Of a DNA stretch of 64,000 bases, positions 1 to 9,120 are shown one piece after another. The notes below the pieces were generated by a model, which saw only the letters and a program-made list of their open reading frames with translations, was not told the DNA's origin and made no database searches. The stretch's first letter is position 1. The number at the start of each line of letters is the position of its first letter. Source of the stretch: CAIUKX01 sp964580965 (GTDB lineage Bacteria; Bacteroidota; Bacteroidia; Flavobacteriales_D; Crocinitomicaceae); assembly GCA_964580965.1 (NCBI GenBank), contig CAZOLZ010000004.1, positions 1-64,000 on the forward strand, written 5' to 3'. A program made the position numbers and the translations under genes.

Positions 1-679
1 CATTTGTTTGAACTGCATTAACCGAATCATTAAAAGGCAGAATTGTATAGGACTGATGATTATCATTTTCAATTTTTACCGAATCAATATACAATGTATC
101 CAACCCAATATTTTCAATCGAAAAAAAGATAGTATCCTTATGCATTGCTTTATTGTGATAAAACAATTCATCACCATTTTTCAAAACTTGATTTCCATTC
201 CAAATCCTAATTTCTTGTTCATTGCTCTGTTGTCCCAATGTAATTGTGACGTCATCTAAACCAACATTTCCAGTGTTTTTTAAAGCATATTTGAATCGAA
301 CATATCGAGAAAATTGATTTAATTGAAGCGTTTCAAAATTATAGGAAGAGGCAAGATTCGTATATAGTTCTAAAATAGACCAATTCATTCCATTTTGACT
401 TTCTTCCACTTTAAATTCACCTCCTTGAAACTGATTTCCAACAATGTGAAAAAGTAAACTGTCAGGAGATTCTTCAAATTGAATAATTAATTCATCATTC
501 GTATCATCAAACTTTAGTGATGGTGGTGTATTACCCGATAAAGTATAAAAGGATGTTCCCTCTGTTGACCAGCCTATAGGAAAAACAATTGTATCAAAAG
601 AGAAAAATGTTGGTAAGTTGGCTTGGCTTAGTATTTGCAAATAATTTAAAAAAAATAGTAGAGTGGTTAAGTACTTCAT
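1..679 (-). CDS. Secreted surface protein, 3' end outside window
   Basis: An open frame of 226 codons starts at an ATG at 677-679 and runs off the left edge without a stop. The protein begins with a signal peptide (MKYLTTLLFFLNYLQILSQA). A beta-rich region follows that reads like a jelly-roll or choice-of-anchor domain (about residues 20-150, with SLLFHIVGNQFQGGEF and ending VGLDDVTITLG). Near residues 183-203 the segment DTIFFSIENIGLDTLYIDSV resembles an ASH/HYDIN-like (choice-of-anchor D) repeat. Such modules are common in Bacteroidota secreted proteins, often T9SS cargo, but the C-terminal sorting domain is not in view. A TAAATTTG box lies upstream at 702-709. The specific function is not recognisable. 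Confidence 0.75.
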   Translation of the reverse strand, partial: MKYLTTLLFFLNYLQILSQANLPTFFSFDTIVFPIGWSTEGTSFYTLSGNTPPSLKFDDTNDELIIQFEESPDSLLFHIVGNQFQGGEFKVEESQNGMNWSILELYTNLASSYNFETLQLNQFSRYVRFKYALKNTGNVGLDDVTITLGQQSNEQEIRIWNGNQVLKNGDELFYHNKAMHKDTIFFSIENIGLDTLYIDSVKIENDNHQSYTILPFNDSVNAVQTN

Positions 680-688
680 TTCTTTGAA

Positions 689-718
689 TTGTAAGTCAGA
701 TCAAATTTATTAATTTTA
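689..718. promoter_or_regulatory. Overlapping divergent promoters
   Basis: On the plus strand TTG (689-691), 19 bases, then TAATTTTA (711-718) matches the Bacteroidota pattern TTG-N17-23-TAnnTTTG at 7 of 8 positions of the -7 box and sits 16 bases before the dipeptidyl peptidase ATG. On the minus strand TAAATTTG (complement of 702-709) is a full -7 match, 22 bases before the partial secreted gene. Only one base separates the two boxes, so the promoters must compete. The assignment is by consensus match only. Confidence 0.5.
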
Positions 719-734
719 GGCAAAAATTATTCAA

Positions 735-2909
735 ATGAAACAATTTATAATTTATACGTTTTTAACAATTGCAACTTTACCCCATTTTAAAGCACAAAAA
801 TTATCCAATGAACTAATTTGGAACACAAGAGAATTTAACTCTAAAGGAATAGAGGGTTTCAAAGCAATGAAAGATGGTAATTATTTTTCAAAGATAACAA
901 TGATGAATGATTCGATATGTATCACCAAACATACTTTTACAAATTATAATGGAACCGGAGAGGTAATTGTAAACTTAAGTCGGTTTTCTTCAACGTTTAA
1001 CCCTTCTTCAGTTTTTGATTATTCATTTTCTGGAAAAGAAAATAAGATATTGATAGCAACAAAATACAAATCGATCTACAGAAGAAGTTATACAGCAGAA
1101 TACTATGTCATTAATTTAACATCAAAAAAAATCCAACCAATACATGAATTTTACGGTCCTCAAAAGTTAGCTAAATTTTCCCCAGATGGAAATTTTGTAT
1201 CTTTTGTTTATGAAAATAATTTGTATGTTAAAAACTTAGAAAAAGATTCTATTTACCAAGTTACTAAGGATGGAACTAAAAATAACATCATCAATGCAAC
1301 AACAGATTGGGTCTATGAAGAAGAATTTGGTTTCACCGATGCTTACAGATGGGCTCCTGACTCAAAATCAATAGCTTTTTTGAAATTTAACGAGTCTAAT
1401 GTAAAAGAGATTTCTCTTCCTATTTACGGAGAATTATATCCTTCTAATTTGATATATAAATATCCAAAAGCTGGGGAAGACAATTCAAAGGTTAGTGCAT
1501 TAGTTTATCAGTTAAACAATAAACAAACAACAGAATTACGACTAGGAGACTATGAATATATTCCAAAATTACTTTGGACCAAAAAAGACCCTACTTTAAT
1601 ATTATTTACATTAAATCGACATCAAAATAATTTAAGAGTTCATTCATTAAATGTAACTGACACTTTGATAACTGAACCAATGGTTTTTTACTCAGAAAGG
1701 ACAAAATCTTACCTAGAAATAGATGAGAATATTTCCATTCTTTCAAACAATACAATTATTTTAACTTCTGAAAGGGATGAATATAAACATTTATATCAAT
1801 TAGATTTGAAGGGAAAAATGACTCAAATCACTAAAGGGAAATGGGATGTAATTGACTACTATGGTATTAATGAAAAAAACAACAAGGTTTATTACACATC
1901 TTCTGAACTAGGAGCAATTTATAAAACCATATTTTCAATAGACCTATCAGGAAAAAACAAAAAAATAATAAGTCAACGAAAAGGTTATAATGATGCTGTG
2001 TTCTCATCAAATTTTAAATATTTTATAAAATCACATACAGATGCTAATACTCCAGCAGTTTATTCATTGTGTAATTACAACGGTAAAGAAATTGCAATAC
2101 TTGAAAGCAACATTAACCTTCAAGGGAAGTTAAATTCTTTCAATATTTCACCAAAAACTTTTTTTAAATTAAAAGGAGTTAAAAAAGACTCTTTAAATGC
2201 TTGGATGATAAAGCCGTTAGACTTCGATCCATTGAAAAAATATCCAGTTTACATAAACGTTTATGGGGGGCCTGGACATAACACTGTTAGAGATGAATAT
2301 GAAGGAAAGACATATTTATTCCATCAACTATTAGCTCAGAAAGGTTACATTGTAATCTCAATTGATCCAAGAGGTACAATGTACAGAGGAGTAAATTTTA
2401 AGAAATGTACTTATTTACAATTAGGTAAATTAGAATTAGAAGACATTATTGCAACTACTCAAGAAATAAAAAAAATTAACTATGTAGATTCTGAAAGAGT
2501 TGGAATTCAAGGTTGGAGCTTTGGTGGATTTTTAAGTTCTTTGGCATTAACTAAATCTACTGAATTTAAAATGGGGGTAGCTATTGCACCAGTGACTAAT
2601 TGGAAATATTATGATAACATCTATACTGAAAGATTTATGCAAACTCCAACAGAAAATAAATCTGGATATGAAGAAAATTCTCCAATTAATTATGCAAAAG
2701 ATTTACATGGAAAATATTTAATTGTTCATGGTTCATTAGATGACAACGTTCATATACAAAATACAATGGATATGATTTCTGAATTAATAAAACATGACAA
2801 ACAATTTAGTTCATTCATTTATCCGAATAAAAACCACAGCATTTATGGTCAAAACGTTAGAAATCATCTGTTTAATATGATCTTGGAATTCACAATCGAA
2901 AATTTGTAA
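735..2909 (+). CDS. Dipeptidyl peptidase IV-type serine peptidase (S9B)
   Basis: This 724-residue protein is predicted to cleave dipeptides, typically X-Pro, from peptide N-termini in the periplasm or at the cell surface. A signal peptide occupies about residues 1-20. The beta-propeller domain (about 40-450) carries the glutamates that grip the substrate amino terminus, DWVYEEE at 191-197. The alpha/beta-hydrolase domain (about 480-724) has the nucleophile in GWSFGG (Ser595), the acid in SLDDNVH (Asp669) and the histidine in NKNHSIYG (His701). Order, spacing and length fit the DPP IV family. A TTG-N19-TAATTTTA promoter precedes it. It stands alone, 127 bases before citrate synthase, with no clear terminator between. 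Confidence 0.93.
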   Translation: MKQFIIYTFLTIATLPHFKAQKLSNELIWNTREFNSKGIEGFKAMKDGNYFSKITMMNDSICITKHTFTNYNGTGEVIVNLSRFSSTFNPSSVFDYSFSGKENKILIATKYKSIYRRSYTAEYYVINLTSKKIQPIHEFYGPQKLAKFSPDGNFVSFVYENNLYVKNLEKDSIYQVTKDGTKNNIINATTDWVYEEEFGFTDAYRWAPDSKSIAFLKFNESNVKEISLPIYGELYPSNLIYKYPKAGEDNSKVSALVYQLNNKQTTELRLGDYEYIPKLLWTKKDPTLILFTLNRHQNNLRVHSLNVTDTLITEPMVFYSERTKSYLEIDENISILSNNTIILTSERDEYKHLYQLDLKGKMTQITKGKWDVIDYYGINEKNNKVYYTSSELGAIYKTIFSIDLSGKNKKIISQRKGYNDAVFSSNFKYFIKSHTDANTPAVYSLCNYNGKEIAILESNINLQGKLNSFNISPKTFFKLKGVKKDSLNAWMIKPLDFDPLKKYPVYINVYGGPGHNTVRDEYEGKTYLFHQLLAQKGYIVISIDPRGTMYRGVNFKKCTYLQLGKLELEDIIATTQEIKKINYVDSERVGIQGWSFGGFLSSLALTKSTEFKMGVAIAPVTNWKYYDNIYTERFMQTPTENKSGYEENSPINYAKDLHGKYLIVHGSLDDNVHIQNTMDMISELIKHDKQFSSFIYPNKNHSIYGQNVRNHLFNMILEFTIENL

Positions 2910-3036
2910 AACACATTTTTTTTAATGAATAATTTTACAATTTTAAAAAACAAAAAAAATATTAACTTTTAGATTTTATAAACAAAAATTCTTTCTTAAT
3001 TTAGTGCACAAAATCGAATTAAAGTAAAATTAGATA

Positions 3037-4323
3037 ATGGGTGAAATTGCAAAATTAGAATTGGACGGGGTTACTTATGAATTTCCTGTGATTGAGGGTA
3101 GTGAAAACGAAAAGGCTATTGATATTAGTTCTTTGAGAGGAAAAACTGGTTATATTACCATCGACCCAGGGTTCAAAAATACTGGAAGTACAAAAAGTTC
3201 AATTACATATTTGGATGGTGAAGAAGGAGTTTTAAGATATAGAGGTTACCCTATCGAGCAATTAGCTGAAAAAGCTAGTTTTTTAGAAGTTGCATTTTTG
3301 TTAATCTATGGTGATTTACCTTCTGAAGCAGAATTAACTAAATTTACCCACAGCATAACAAAACATACATTGGTTCATGAAGATATGAAGCAATTTTTTG
3401 AAGCTTACCCTGCAAAAGCACACCCTATGGGAGTTTTAGCTTCTATGGTTTCATCTTTATCTACTTTTTATCCTGAATCACTTAATCAAGATAGAACAGA
3501 AGAAGAGAAAGACTTAACAATTCATCGTTTAATTGCTAAGTTACCAACTTTAGCTGCATGGTCATACAAAAATGCTATGCGTCACCCATTCATGTACCCA
3601 AAAAACGATTTGGATTACTGTGCAAATTTTATGCACATGATGTTTGCAATGCCTACTGAAGACTATAAAGTTGATCCAGTTATCGTTTCTGCTTTGAATA
3701 AATTATTGATTTTACATGCTGATCACGAACAGAATTGTTCTACTGCAACAGTAAGAGTTGTTGGTTCCGCTAAAACTAACTTATACTCCTCTATTTCTGC
3801 TGGGATTTCTGCTTTATGGGGACCTCTTCATGGAGGTGCCAACCAAGCGGTATTAGAAATGTTAGAAAAAATCCAAAATGATGGTGGAGATGTAGATAAA
3901 TGGGTTAAGAAAGCTAAAGATAAAAATGATTCATTCAGACTAATGGGATTCGGACACAGAGTTTACAAAAACTTTGACCCAAGAGCTAAAATAATTAAAA
4001 AAGCTTGTGACGATATTTTAGAAAAGTTAAACATTAACGATCCATTATTAAAAATTGCCAAACAATTAGAGCAAGTCGCTCTAGAAGATGACTACTTCAA
4101 ATCAAGAAATTTATATCCAAATGTAGATTTCTACTCTGGAATCATCTACAGAGCTTTAGGTATTCCTACTGAAATGTTTACTGTAATGTTTGCTTTAGGA
4201 CGTTTACCTGGATGGATTTCTCAATGGAAAGAAATGAATGAAGCTGGAGAACCAATAGGAAGACCAAGACAAATTTTTACTGGTTCTACTTCAAGAGACT
4301 ATGTTGAAGTTTTAAAAAGATAA
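3037..4323 (+). CDS. gltA: Citrate synthase (type II, GltA-like)
   Basis: Condenses acetyl-CoA and oxaloacetate to citrate in the cytoplasmic TCA cycle. At 428 residues it matches the Gram-negative hexameric type II family. The catalytic triad is visible: His265 in PLHGGANQ, His307 in GFGHRVYKN and Asp364 in YPNVDFYSG, almost the same numbering as the E. coli enzyme (264, 305, 362). The C-terminal IGRPRQIFTG segment is also typical. The start follows an A-rich leader and no alternative start is competitive. It is monocistronic and ends at a strong palindromic terminator shared with the convergent methyltransferase gene. Confidence 0.97.
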   Translation: MGEIAKLELDGVTYEFPVIEGSENEKAIDISSLRGKTGYITIDPGFKNTGSTKSSITYLDGEEGVLRYRGYPIEQLAEKASFLEVAFLLIYGDLPSEAELTKFTHSITKHTLVHEDMKQFFEAYPAKAHPMGVLASMVSSLSTFYPESLNQDRTEEEKDLTIHRLIAKLPTLAAWSYKNAMRHPFMYPKNDLDYCANFMHMMFAMPTEDYKVDPVIVSALNKLLILHADHEQNCSTATVRVVGSAKTNLYSSISAGISALWGPLHGGANQAVLEMLEKIQNDGGDVDKWVKKAKDKNDSFRLMGFGHRVYKNFDPRAKIIKKACDDILEKLNINDPLLKIAKQLEQVALEDDYFKSRNLYPNVDFYSGIIYRALGIPTEMFTVMFALGRLPGWISQWKEMNEAGEPIGRPRQIFTGSTSRDYVEVLKR

Positions 4324-4330
4324 TGTTATT

Positions 4331-4380
4331 TTAAGAAACAAAAAAAGGTTCCAAATTTGGAACCTTTTTTTGTTTCTTAA
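4331..4380. terminator. Perfect 50-bp palindromic bidirectional terminator
   Basis: The two 25-base halves are exact reverse complements, so the sequence can fold with no unpaired base except the turn. The core GGTTCCAAATTTGGAACC is flanked by A7 and T7 runs, giving a stem followed by a T tract in both directions. It lies 7 bases after the gltA stop and 10 bases beyond the stop of the convergent methyltransferase gene, so it can serve both. Confidence 0.9.
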
Positions 4381-4390
4381 CAAGTTTCAT

Positions 4391-5560
4391 TTATTGTTCA
4401 ATATACTTTCCTTTTTTGCTTCCTTCGTAAATTGAATATCTTCTAAAACTACACTCTAGATCTCCATTAAAGAGTCTCATTTTCCTACTTGGCTTTAAAC
4501 CCACAGATTTCAATGCTGAAACATTTGAAGAAATTATCCAACATTCAAAACCTTTTAGTTTATTTTTCATAAAATCACCTAATTCTTCATATAACTCTTC
4601 TAAGCCTTCACCCATTCTTTCACCATAAGGAGGATTAGAAATCATTACTCCAGAAGAAATTTCCAATTCTTTAATAGACTGAAAGTCGCTAATTTCAACT
4701 TTTAAAAACCTACCAATTGGTAAGCCCCTCAAATTTCTTTTAGCTTTTAAAACCATATCAGGATTTTGATCAAAGCCTAAAATTGTTGGTTCAAAAGTGT
4801 TGCATTTTTTTTCAGCTTTATTGTAAATATCATCCCAAACATCTGGATTAAAATTTACAAAGTTTTTAAATGCATAATGAAAACGTTCAATACATGGAGG
4901 AATATTAGCTGCCATTAAAGCTGCCTCAATTAAAAGAGTTCCAGATCCACAAAACGGATCGATAAATGGTTCTTTTTTATTCCATCCGGACAACTTAATT
5001 AAGCCTGCTGCTACTACCTCATTCAATGGTGCCTCTCCAACAGATTGCCTATATCCTCTTTGAAATAAGGGTGCTCCACTTGTATTTAAAGATACAGTAA
5101 CATTCTCATTGTTTATATAAACATCAAATAACACCTGAGGAGACTTAACATTTACATTTGGCCTTTCATTACTATTCTTTCTAAATGTATCCACTATAGC
5201 ATCTTTAACTAATAAAAAAGGGTACTGAGAATGTCTAAAGATTGAAGAAAAGACTGCTCCTTTTACAGCAAATGTTTTATCAACCGAAAAATATTCTTTC
5301 CAATTAATTTTTAATGCTTTTTTGTATAAGTCTTCTTCTGATTTGATTTTAAAACTAGCAATTTGAACAAGAACTGAAATAGCACATCTAACATTTAAAT
5401 TTAAAAAATAAACATCTCTCCAAGTTCCTTTAACTTGAACTGCTCTATTTAAAACCTCAACATTTGTATATCCAAACTCTTCAAGTTCTGATTTTAAGAC
5501 ATCTTCTAATCCATAAAAAGTCTTAAGTGTTATTGTATTCTCTGATAAAAAATCATTCAT
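4391..5560 (-). CDS. THUMP-domain class I SAM-dependent RNA methyltransferase (RlmL N-half type)
   Basis: Predicted to N2-methylate a guanosine in 23S rRNA. The N-terminal THUMP region (about residues 40-155) binds RNA. The Rossmann domain carries the SAM loop DPFCGSGTLLIEAALMAANI and the catalytic NPPYGERMG of amino-methylating enzymes. At 389 residues it equals the first half of E. coli RlmL and lacks the fused RlmK half, as is usual in Bacteroidota. I start at the ATG at 5558-5560 (MNDFLSENT) because the 11-codon extension upstream (to 5593) has no family resemblance. A TATTTTTG box (complement of 5613-5620) lies upstream. Confidence 0.88.
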   Translation of the reverse strand: MNDFLSENTITLKTFYGLEDVLKSELEEFGYTNVEVLNRAVQVKGTWRDVYFLNLNVRCAISVLVQIASFKIKSEEDLYKKALKINWKEYFSVDKTFAVKGAVFSSIFRHSQYPFLLVKDAIVDTFRKNSNERPNVNVKSPQVLFDVYINNENVTVSLNTSGAPLFQRGYRQSVGEAPLNEVVAAGLIKLSGWNKKEPFIDPFCGSGTLLIEAALMAANIPPCIERFHYAFKNFVNFNPDVWDDIYNKAEKKCNTFEPTILGFDQNPDMVLKAKRNLRGLPIGRFLKVEISDFQSIKELEISSGVMISNPPYGERMGEGLEELYEELGDFMKNKLKGFECWIISSNVSALKSVGLKPSRKMRLFNGDLECSFRRYSIYEGSKKGKYIEQ

Positions 5561-5577
5561 ATGTATCAATCTGTTGC

Positions 5578-5620
5578 AATGTGTTATGAACACATTTTTT
5601 TTTACTTTTACACAAAAATA
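5578..5620. promoter_or_regulatory. Divergent promoter region with 19-bp palindrome
   Basis: AATGTGTTATGAACACATT (5578-5596) is a perfect inverted repeat with 8-base arms and a 3-base centre. Next to it, TACTTTTA (5603-5610) matches the TAnnTTTG box at 7 of 8 positions for the patatin gene, and TATTTTTG (complement of 5613-5620) is a full match for the methyltransferase gene. The palindrome lies between the methyltransferase start and both boxes, which is where an operator could act on both genes. A T8 run follows it, so a hairpin acting in RNA is the alternative. Confidence 0.4.
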
Positions 5621-5626
5621 ATCAAA

Positions 5627-7927
5627 TTGAAATCATCAATAATAAATATTTTATTTTTCGCAATAAGCTTTATTTTTTTTAATCAAAAAATTAGTGCACA
5701 AGAAAAAGTTGGTTTAGTTTTAAGTGGTGGCGGAGCAACTGGTTTAGCACATATTGGAGTTTTAAAAGCTTTAGAAGAAAATAATATACCTATCGATTAT
5801 ATTACAGGAACATCTGCAGGGGCTTTAATCGGAGCCTTATATGCTTCAGGTTATAGCCCGAATGAAATAGAAGCTTTTGCATTAAGTGAGGAGTTTCAGT
5901 TGTTGTCAAAAGGTGAAAATTTAACTGAACAAAATTTCTTATTAAAAAAAAATGAACCAAATGCTTCAATGGCATCAATCAATTTTTCTCTTAAAGAACC
6001 TCTAAGTAAATCGATACCAACAAATATAATCTCATCTGATTTCCTTGATTTTGAAATGTTTAAGATGCTTGGTCCATCGAGTGCTATAGCTAACAATAAC
6101 TTTGATAGTTTATTTATCCCTTTTAGGTGTGTTGCCTCAGATATTACAAATAAAGAAAGTGTCATTTTTAGAAAAGGAAATTTAAACGAAACTGTAAGGG
6201 CCTCTATAACTTTTCCTTTTTATATAAGTCCCATTTCAATCGATGGTAAAATTCTATTTGATGGTGGACTTTACAATAACTTCCCTTCAAATGTACTCTA
6301 TGAAGAATTTGATGTCGATTATATAATTGGTAGCAATGTATCTTACAATGCAGCACCTCCAACTGAAGATGATTTAATTGGGCAATTAATCAATATGTTG
6401 GTATTTCATTCTGATTTCAGCTTACCATGTGATAATGGAATAATTATACAACCAAATACAAAAGTTACAACTTTTGAATTTGAGGAAGTTCAAAAAGCAA
6501 TAGACGAGGGGTATCAAGCTACTTTAAAGGATATTCAAAAAATAAAAGAAAATGTTCACAAAAGAATCATTAAAGAAGATTTAATTCAAAAAAGAGATTC
6601 ATTCAAAGCAAAAACCTATAACTTGAAAATTAATTCAATTAAAAATGAAACAAAATCAGGAAAGAGTAGTTTTTATGTTCAACGTTCAATGTTTCGGCCA
6701 AAGAAAGATTCTATTTTAAGCTTTCAAGAAATTGAAAAAAGATATTATCGTTTATATCAATCCGAGCAAATTGATTTTATTCATCCGACTTTAAAAAAGA
6801 AAAATGATAATTCTTACAGCTTAAACTTAAATGTAAGAAAGGCTAAAGAATTTAAATTAGATGTGGGTGGACATTTTTCTTCTCGATCTGTCAATACTGG
6901 ATACCTGGGTTTACAATATAAAAATATTGGTAAAACAGCTTATTCAATCGATGCCAACTCTTATTTTGGAAAGTTTTATGGGTCCATTAAAAATGAACTA
7001 AAATTTGAGATCCCATCTTCATACCCATTTACTATTTCTTCATACATTGTTCTTAACCGTTGGGATTATTTTAGAAACTTTAGTACATTTTTTGAAACTG
7101 TCAAACCATCCTTTTTAATTCAAAATGAAATTTACAGTGGATTAAAGTTAGAGCACCCCATAAAAAATAATCAAAAGAGTATATTTGATTTTAGATATTT
7201 TGAAAACGAAGATGACTATTACCAAACTGAAAACTTTTCAAGTAAAGATACGACTGATAAAACATGTTTTAATGGCATGAACTTAAGTTGGGAACTAGTT
7301 CAAAATTCTTTGAATAGAAAACAATTTGCTAATAGTGGTCATTTATTTAAATTTAAAATCAAATTTATTAAAGGACTAGAGCGTTCAATTAGTGGAACGA
7401 CATCTAGTAATGTACCCTTTGATATCCGAAAAAATCACTCTTGGTTATCCATTAATTCTGAGATACAAAGCTTTATTATTGACAACAATTATATCCATTT
7501 AGGTCTCTACGGAAAAGGTGTTTACACTTCTCAATCTTTGTTTGAAAACTATACATCAAGTATGCTGCAACTCACATCTTTTTCTCCAATCCCAGATGTG
7601 GAAACCTATTTTTTACCAGAGTATAGATCTCCTCAGCATATAGGTGCCGGATTAAATCTCATATTCTCTCCAAATAAAAATCTTGACCTTAGAATAGATG
7701 CATATTACTATCAACCTTTTAAAATGCTAGTAAAGAATAATGATATCGATTTTGGATATTCAAAACTTTTTAAAGGAAATAAATTTCTAGGTTCTAGTTC
7801 GATTATATATCATTCCCTCGTTGGTCCTTTAAGGTTAACATTAAATTATTTTCCCGATCAACCAACACCTCTTAATTTTCAATTTAGTTTCGGATATGTT
7901 CTTTTCAATGATAGATCATTCCGATAA
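5627..7927 (+). CDS. Patatin-like phospholipase with outer-membrane beta-barrel (PlpD/RssA type)
   Basis: Predicted lipid acyl hydrolase attached to an outer-membrane barrel, as in type Vd secreted patatins. Starting at TTG 5627 gives 766 residues with a signal peptide ending near KISAQ. The patatin domain (about 27-310) has the oxyanion loop SGGGATG, nucleophile Ser63 in GTSAG and Asp212 in FDGG. A POTRA-like stretch follows (about 375-420) and then a BamA/TamA-like barrel to the C-terminus, ending in an aromatic strand. An upstream in-frame ATG at 5561 would place the promoter box inside the gene and a poor leader before the signal peptide, so TTG is preferred but not proven. Confidence 0.85.
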   Translation: MKSSIINILFFAISFIFFNQKISAQEKVGLVLSGGGATGLAHIGVLKALEENNIPIDYITGTSAGALIGALYASGYSPNEIEAFALSEEFQLLSKGENLTEQNFLLKKNEPNASMASINFSLKEPLSKSIPTNIISSDFLDFEMFKMLGPSSAIANNNFDSLFIPFRCVASDITNKESVIFRKGNLNETVRASITFPFYISPISIDGKILFDGGLYNNFPSNVLYEEFDVDYIIGSNVSYNAAPPTEDDLIGQLINMLVFHSDFSLPCDNGIIIQPNTKVTTFEFEEVQKAIDEGYQATLKDIQKIKENVHKRIIKEDLIQKRDSFKAKTYNLKINSIKNETKSGKSSFYVQRSMFRPKKDSILSFQEIEKRYYRLYQSEQIDFIHPTLKKKNDNSYSLNLNVRKAKEFKLDVGGHFSSRSVNTGYLGLQYKNIGKTAYSIDANSYFGKFYGSIKNELKFEIPSSYPFTISSYIVLNRWDYFRNFSTFFETVKPSFLIQNEIYSGLKLEHPIKNNQKSIFDFRYFENEDDYYQTENFSSKDTTDKTCFNGMNLSWELVQNSLNRKQFANSGHLFKFKIKFIKGLERSISGTTSSNVPFDIRKNHSWLSINSEIQSFIIDNNYIHLGLYGKGVYTSQSLFENYTSSMLQLTSFSPIPDVETYFLPEYRSPQHIGAGLNLIFSPNKNLDLRIDAYYYQPFKMLVKNNDIDFGYSKLFKGNKFLGSSSIIYHSLVGPLRLTLNYFPDQPTPLNFQFSFGYVLFNDRSFR

Positions 7928-7943
7928 ATTCATGATTTTTGAT

Positions 7944-7951
7944 TAAGTTTG
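7944..7951 (+). promoter_or_regulatory. Promoter -7 box TAAGTTTG
   Basis: Full match to the Bacteroidota TAnnTTTG box, 17 bases before the ATG at 7969. An in-frame ATG at 7939 would put this box inside the coding region, so the box supports the later start. No TTG is found at the usual spacing upstream. Confidence 0.5.
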
Positions 7952-7968
7952 CCTCAAAATTAATCAAA

Positions 7969-9033
7969 ATGGAAAAAATTATTTGTGGTATTCAGCAAAT
8001 GGGAATTGGAGTTCCTAATGTTCAAGAAATTTGGAAATGGTATCGTACATTTTTTGGTACAGATGTTCGGGTTTTTGAAGAAGCAGCTGAAGCTCCACTA
8101 ATGATTGACTATACAGGAGACAAGGTTCAAGCAAGAACTGCTACTTTAGCATTGAGTTTGAATGGAGGTGGAGGATTTGAAATCTGGCAATACACCTCTA
8201 GAAATACTGAAAAAGCTAGTTTTAATATTCAATTAGGAGATTATGGAATGTTTGTTTGTAAAATCAAATCTAGAGATATCCAAGCAAGTTTTTCTCACTT
8301 CAAAAAAAATGGAGCAAACTTATTAAGTGAAGTTGTTTCTGGACCAAGTGGTCAAAAACATTTCTTTGTAAAAGATCCCAATGATAATATTTTTGAAATT
8401 ATTGAAAGTAAATCATTCTTTTCCAATACAAATCACCCTTCAAAATGCGGAGGTGTAGCTGGTACGATAATAGGTGTAAGTGATATTGATAAATCATTAA
8501 AATTATACCAAGATATTTTAGGTTATGATATGATTTTATCAGATGAAACAGGAGAGTTTAAAGACCTAAAATCATTAGCTGCAGGAAATGGAAAGTTTAG
8601 ACGTGTTCTGCTAACGCACTCTAAAGATAGACAAGGTCCTTTTGCAAAACTTTTAGGGAAAAGTGAAATTGAATTAATTCAATCTTTAGATCGAACAGAT
8701 TGTAAAAAAATATTTGAAAATAGATTTTGGGGTGATTGGGGGTTCATTCATTTATGTTTTGACATCCAAGGAATGGAAACTTTAAAAATGGAATGTGAAT
8801 CTAAAGGTTTCCCTTTTACAGTTGATAGTTCTAATTCTTTTGACATGGGTGAAGCGGCTGGACGTTTCTCTTACATTGAAGATCCAGATGGGACATTAAT
8901 TGAATTTGTTGAAACACATAAAGTTCCAATTATGAAAAAATTAGGATGGTATTTGAATTTGAAAAATAAAGATCCTAAAAAACATCTTCCTAATTGGATG
9001 ATAAAAGCGATGGGTATGAACCGTGTCAAATAA
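7969..9033 (+). CDS. VOC (glyoxalase/dioxygenase-fold) protein, two domains
   Basis: 354 residues with two vicinal-oxygen-chelate modules. The first begins near MGIGVPNVQEIWKWY (about residues 8-140) and closes with FFVKDPNDNIFEIIE. The second begins GTIIGVSDIDKSLKLY (about 160-310) and closes with SYIEDPDGTLIEFVE. The closing Asp-Pro-(Asp/Asn)-Gly/Asn and Glu pattern is the standard metal-ligand strand of the superfamily. Paired modules are typical of ring-cleaving dioxygenases and of glyoxalase-like proteins; the substrate cannot be read from the sequence. The gene has its own promoter box and no operon partner. Confidence 0.8.
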   Translation: MEKIICGIQQMGIGVPNVQEIWKWYRTFFGTDVRVFEEAAEAPLMIDYTGDKVQARTATLALSLNGGGGFEIWQYTSRNTEKASFNIQLGDYGMFVCKIKSRDIQASFSHFKKNGANLLSEVVSGPSGQKHFFVKDPNDNIFEIIESKSFFSNTNHPSKCGGVAGTIIGVSDIDKSLKLYQDILGYDMILSDETGEFKDLKSLAAGNGKFRRVLLTHSKDRQGPFAKLLGKSEIELIQSLDRTDCKKIFENRFWGDWGFIHLCFDIQGMETLKMECESKGFPFTVDSSNSFDMGEAAGRFSYIEDPDGTLIEFVETHKVPIMKKLGWYLNLKNKDPKKHLPNWMIKAMGMNRVK

Positions 9034-9090
9034 AGATTAAACGGACCTTTCTATTGATTCAAAGTCATGCAATAATTCAGAACTTAAAGT

Positions 9091-9098
9091 TAAATTTG
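9091..9098 (+). promoter_or_regulatory. Promoter -7 box TAAATTTG
   Basis: Full match to TAnnTTTG, 22 bases before the ATG of the DUF4249 lipoprotein gene. No TTG at the preferred upstream spacing is evident. Confidence 0.45.
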
Positions 9099-9120
9099 GG
9101 TTTGTCATTAACATATTAAA

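Noticed and set aside
8..259. Plus-strand open frame at the left edge
   Set aside because: It is antisense to the partial minus-strand secreted protein, which has a signal peptide and coherent domain sequence.
5561..5626. ATG start of the patatin gene at 5561 or 5579
   Set aside because: Would place the palindrome and a promoter box inside the coding region, overlap the divergent gene's leader and put an odd aromatic segment before the signal peptide.
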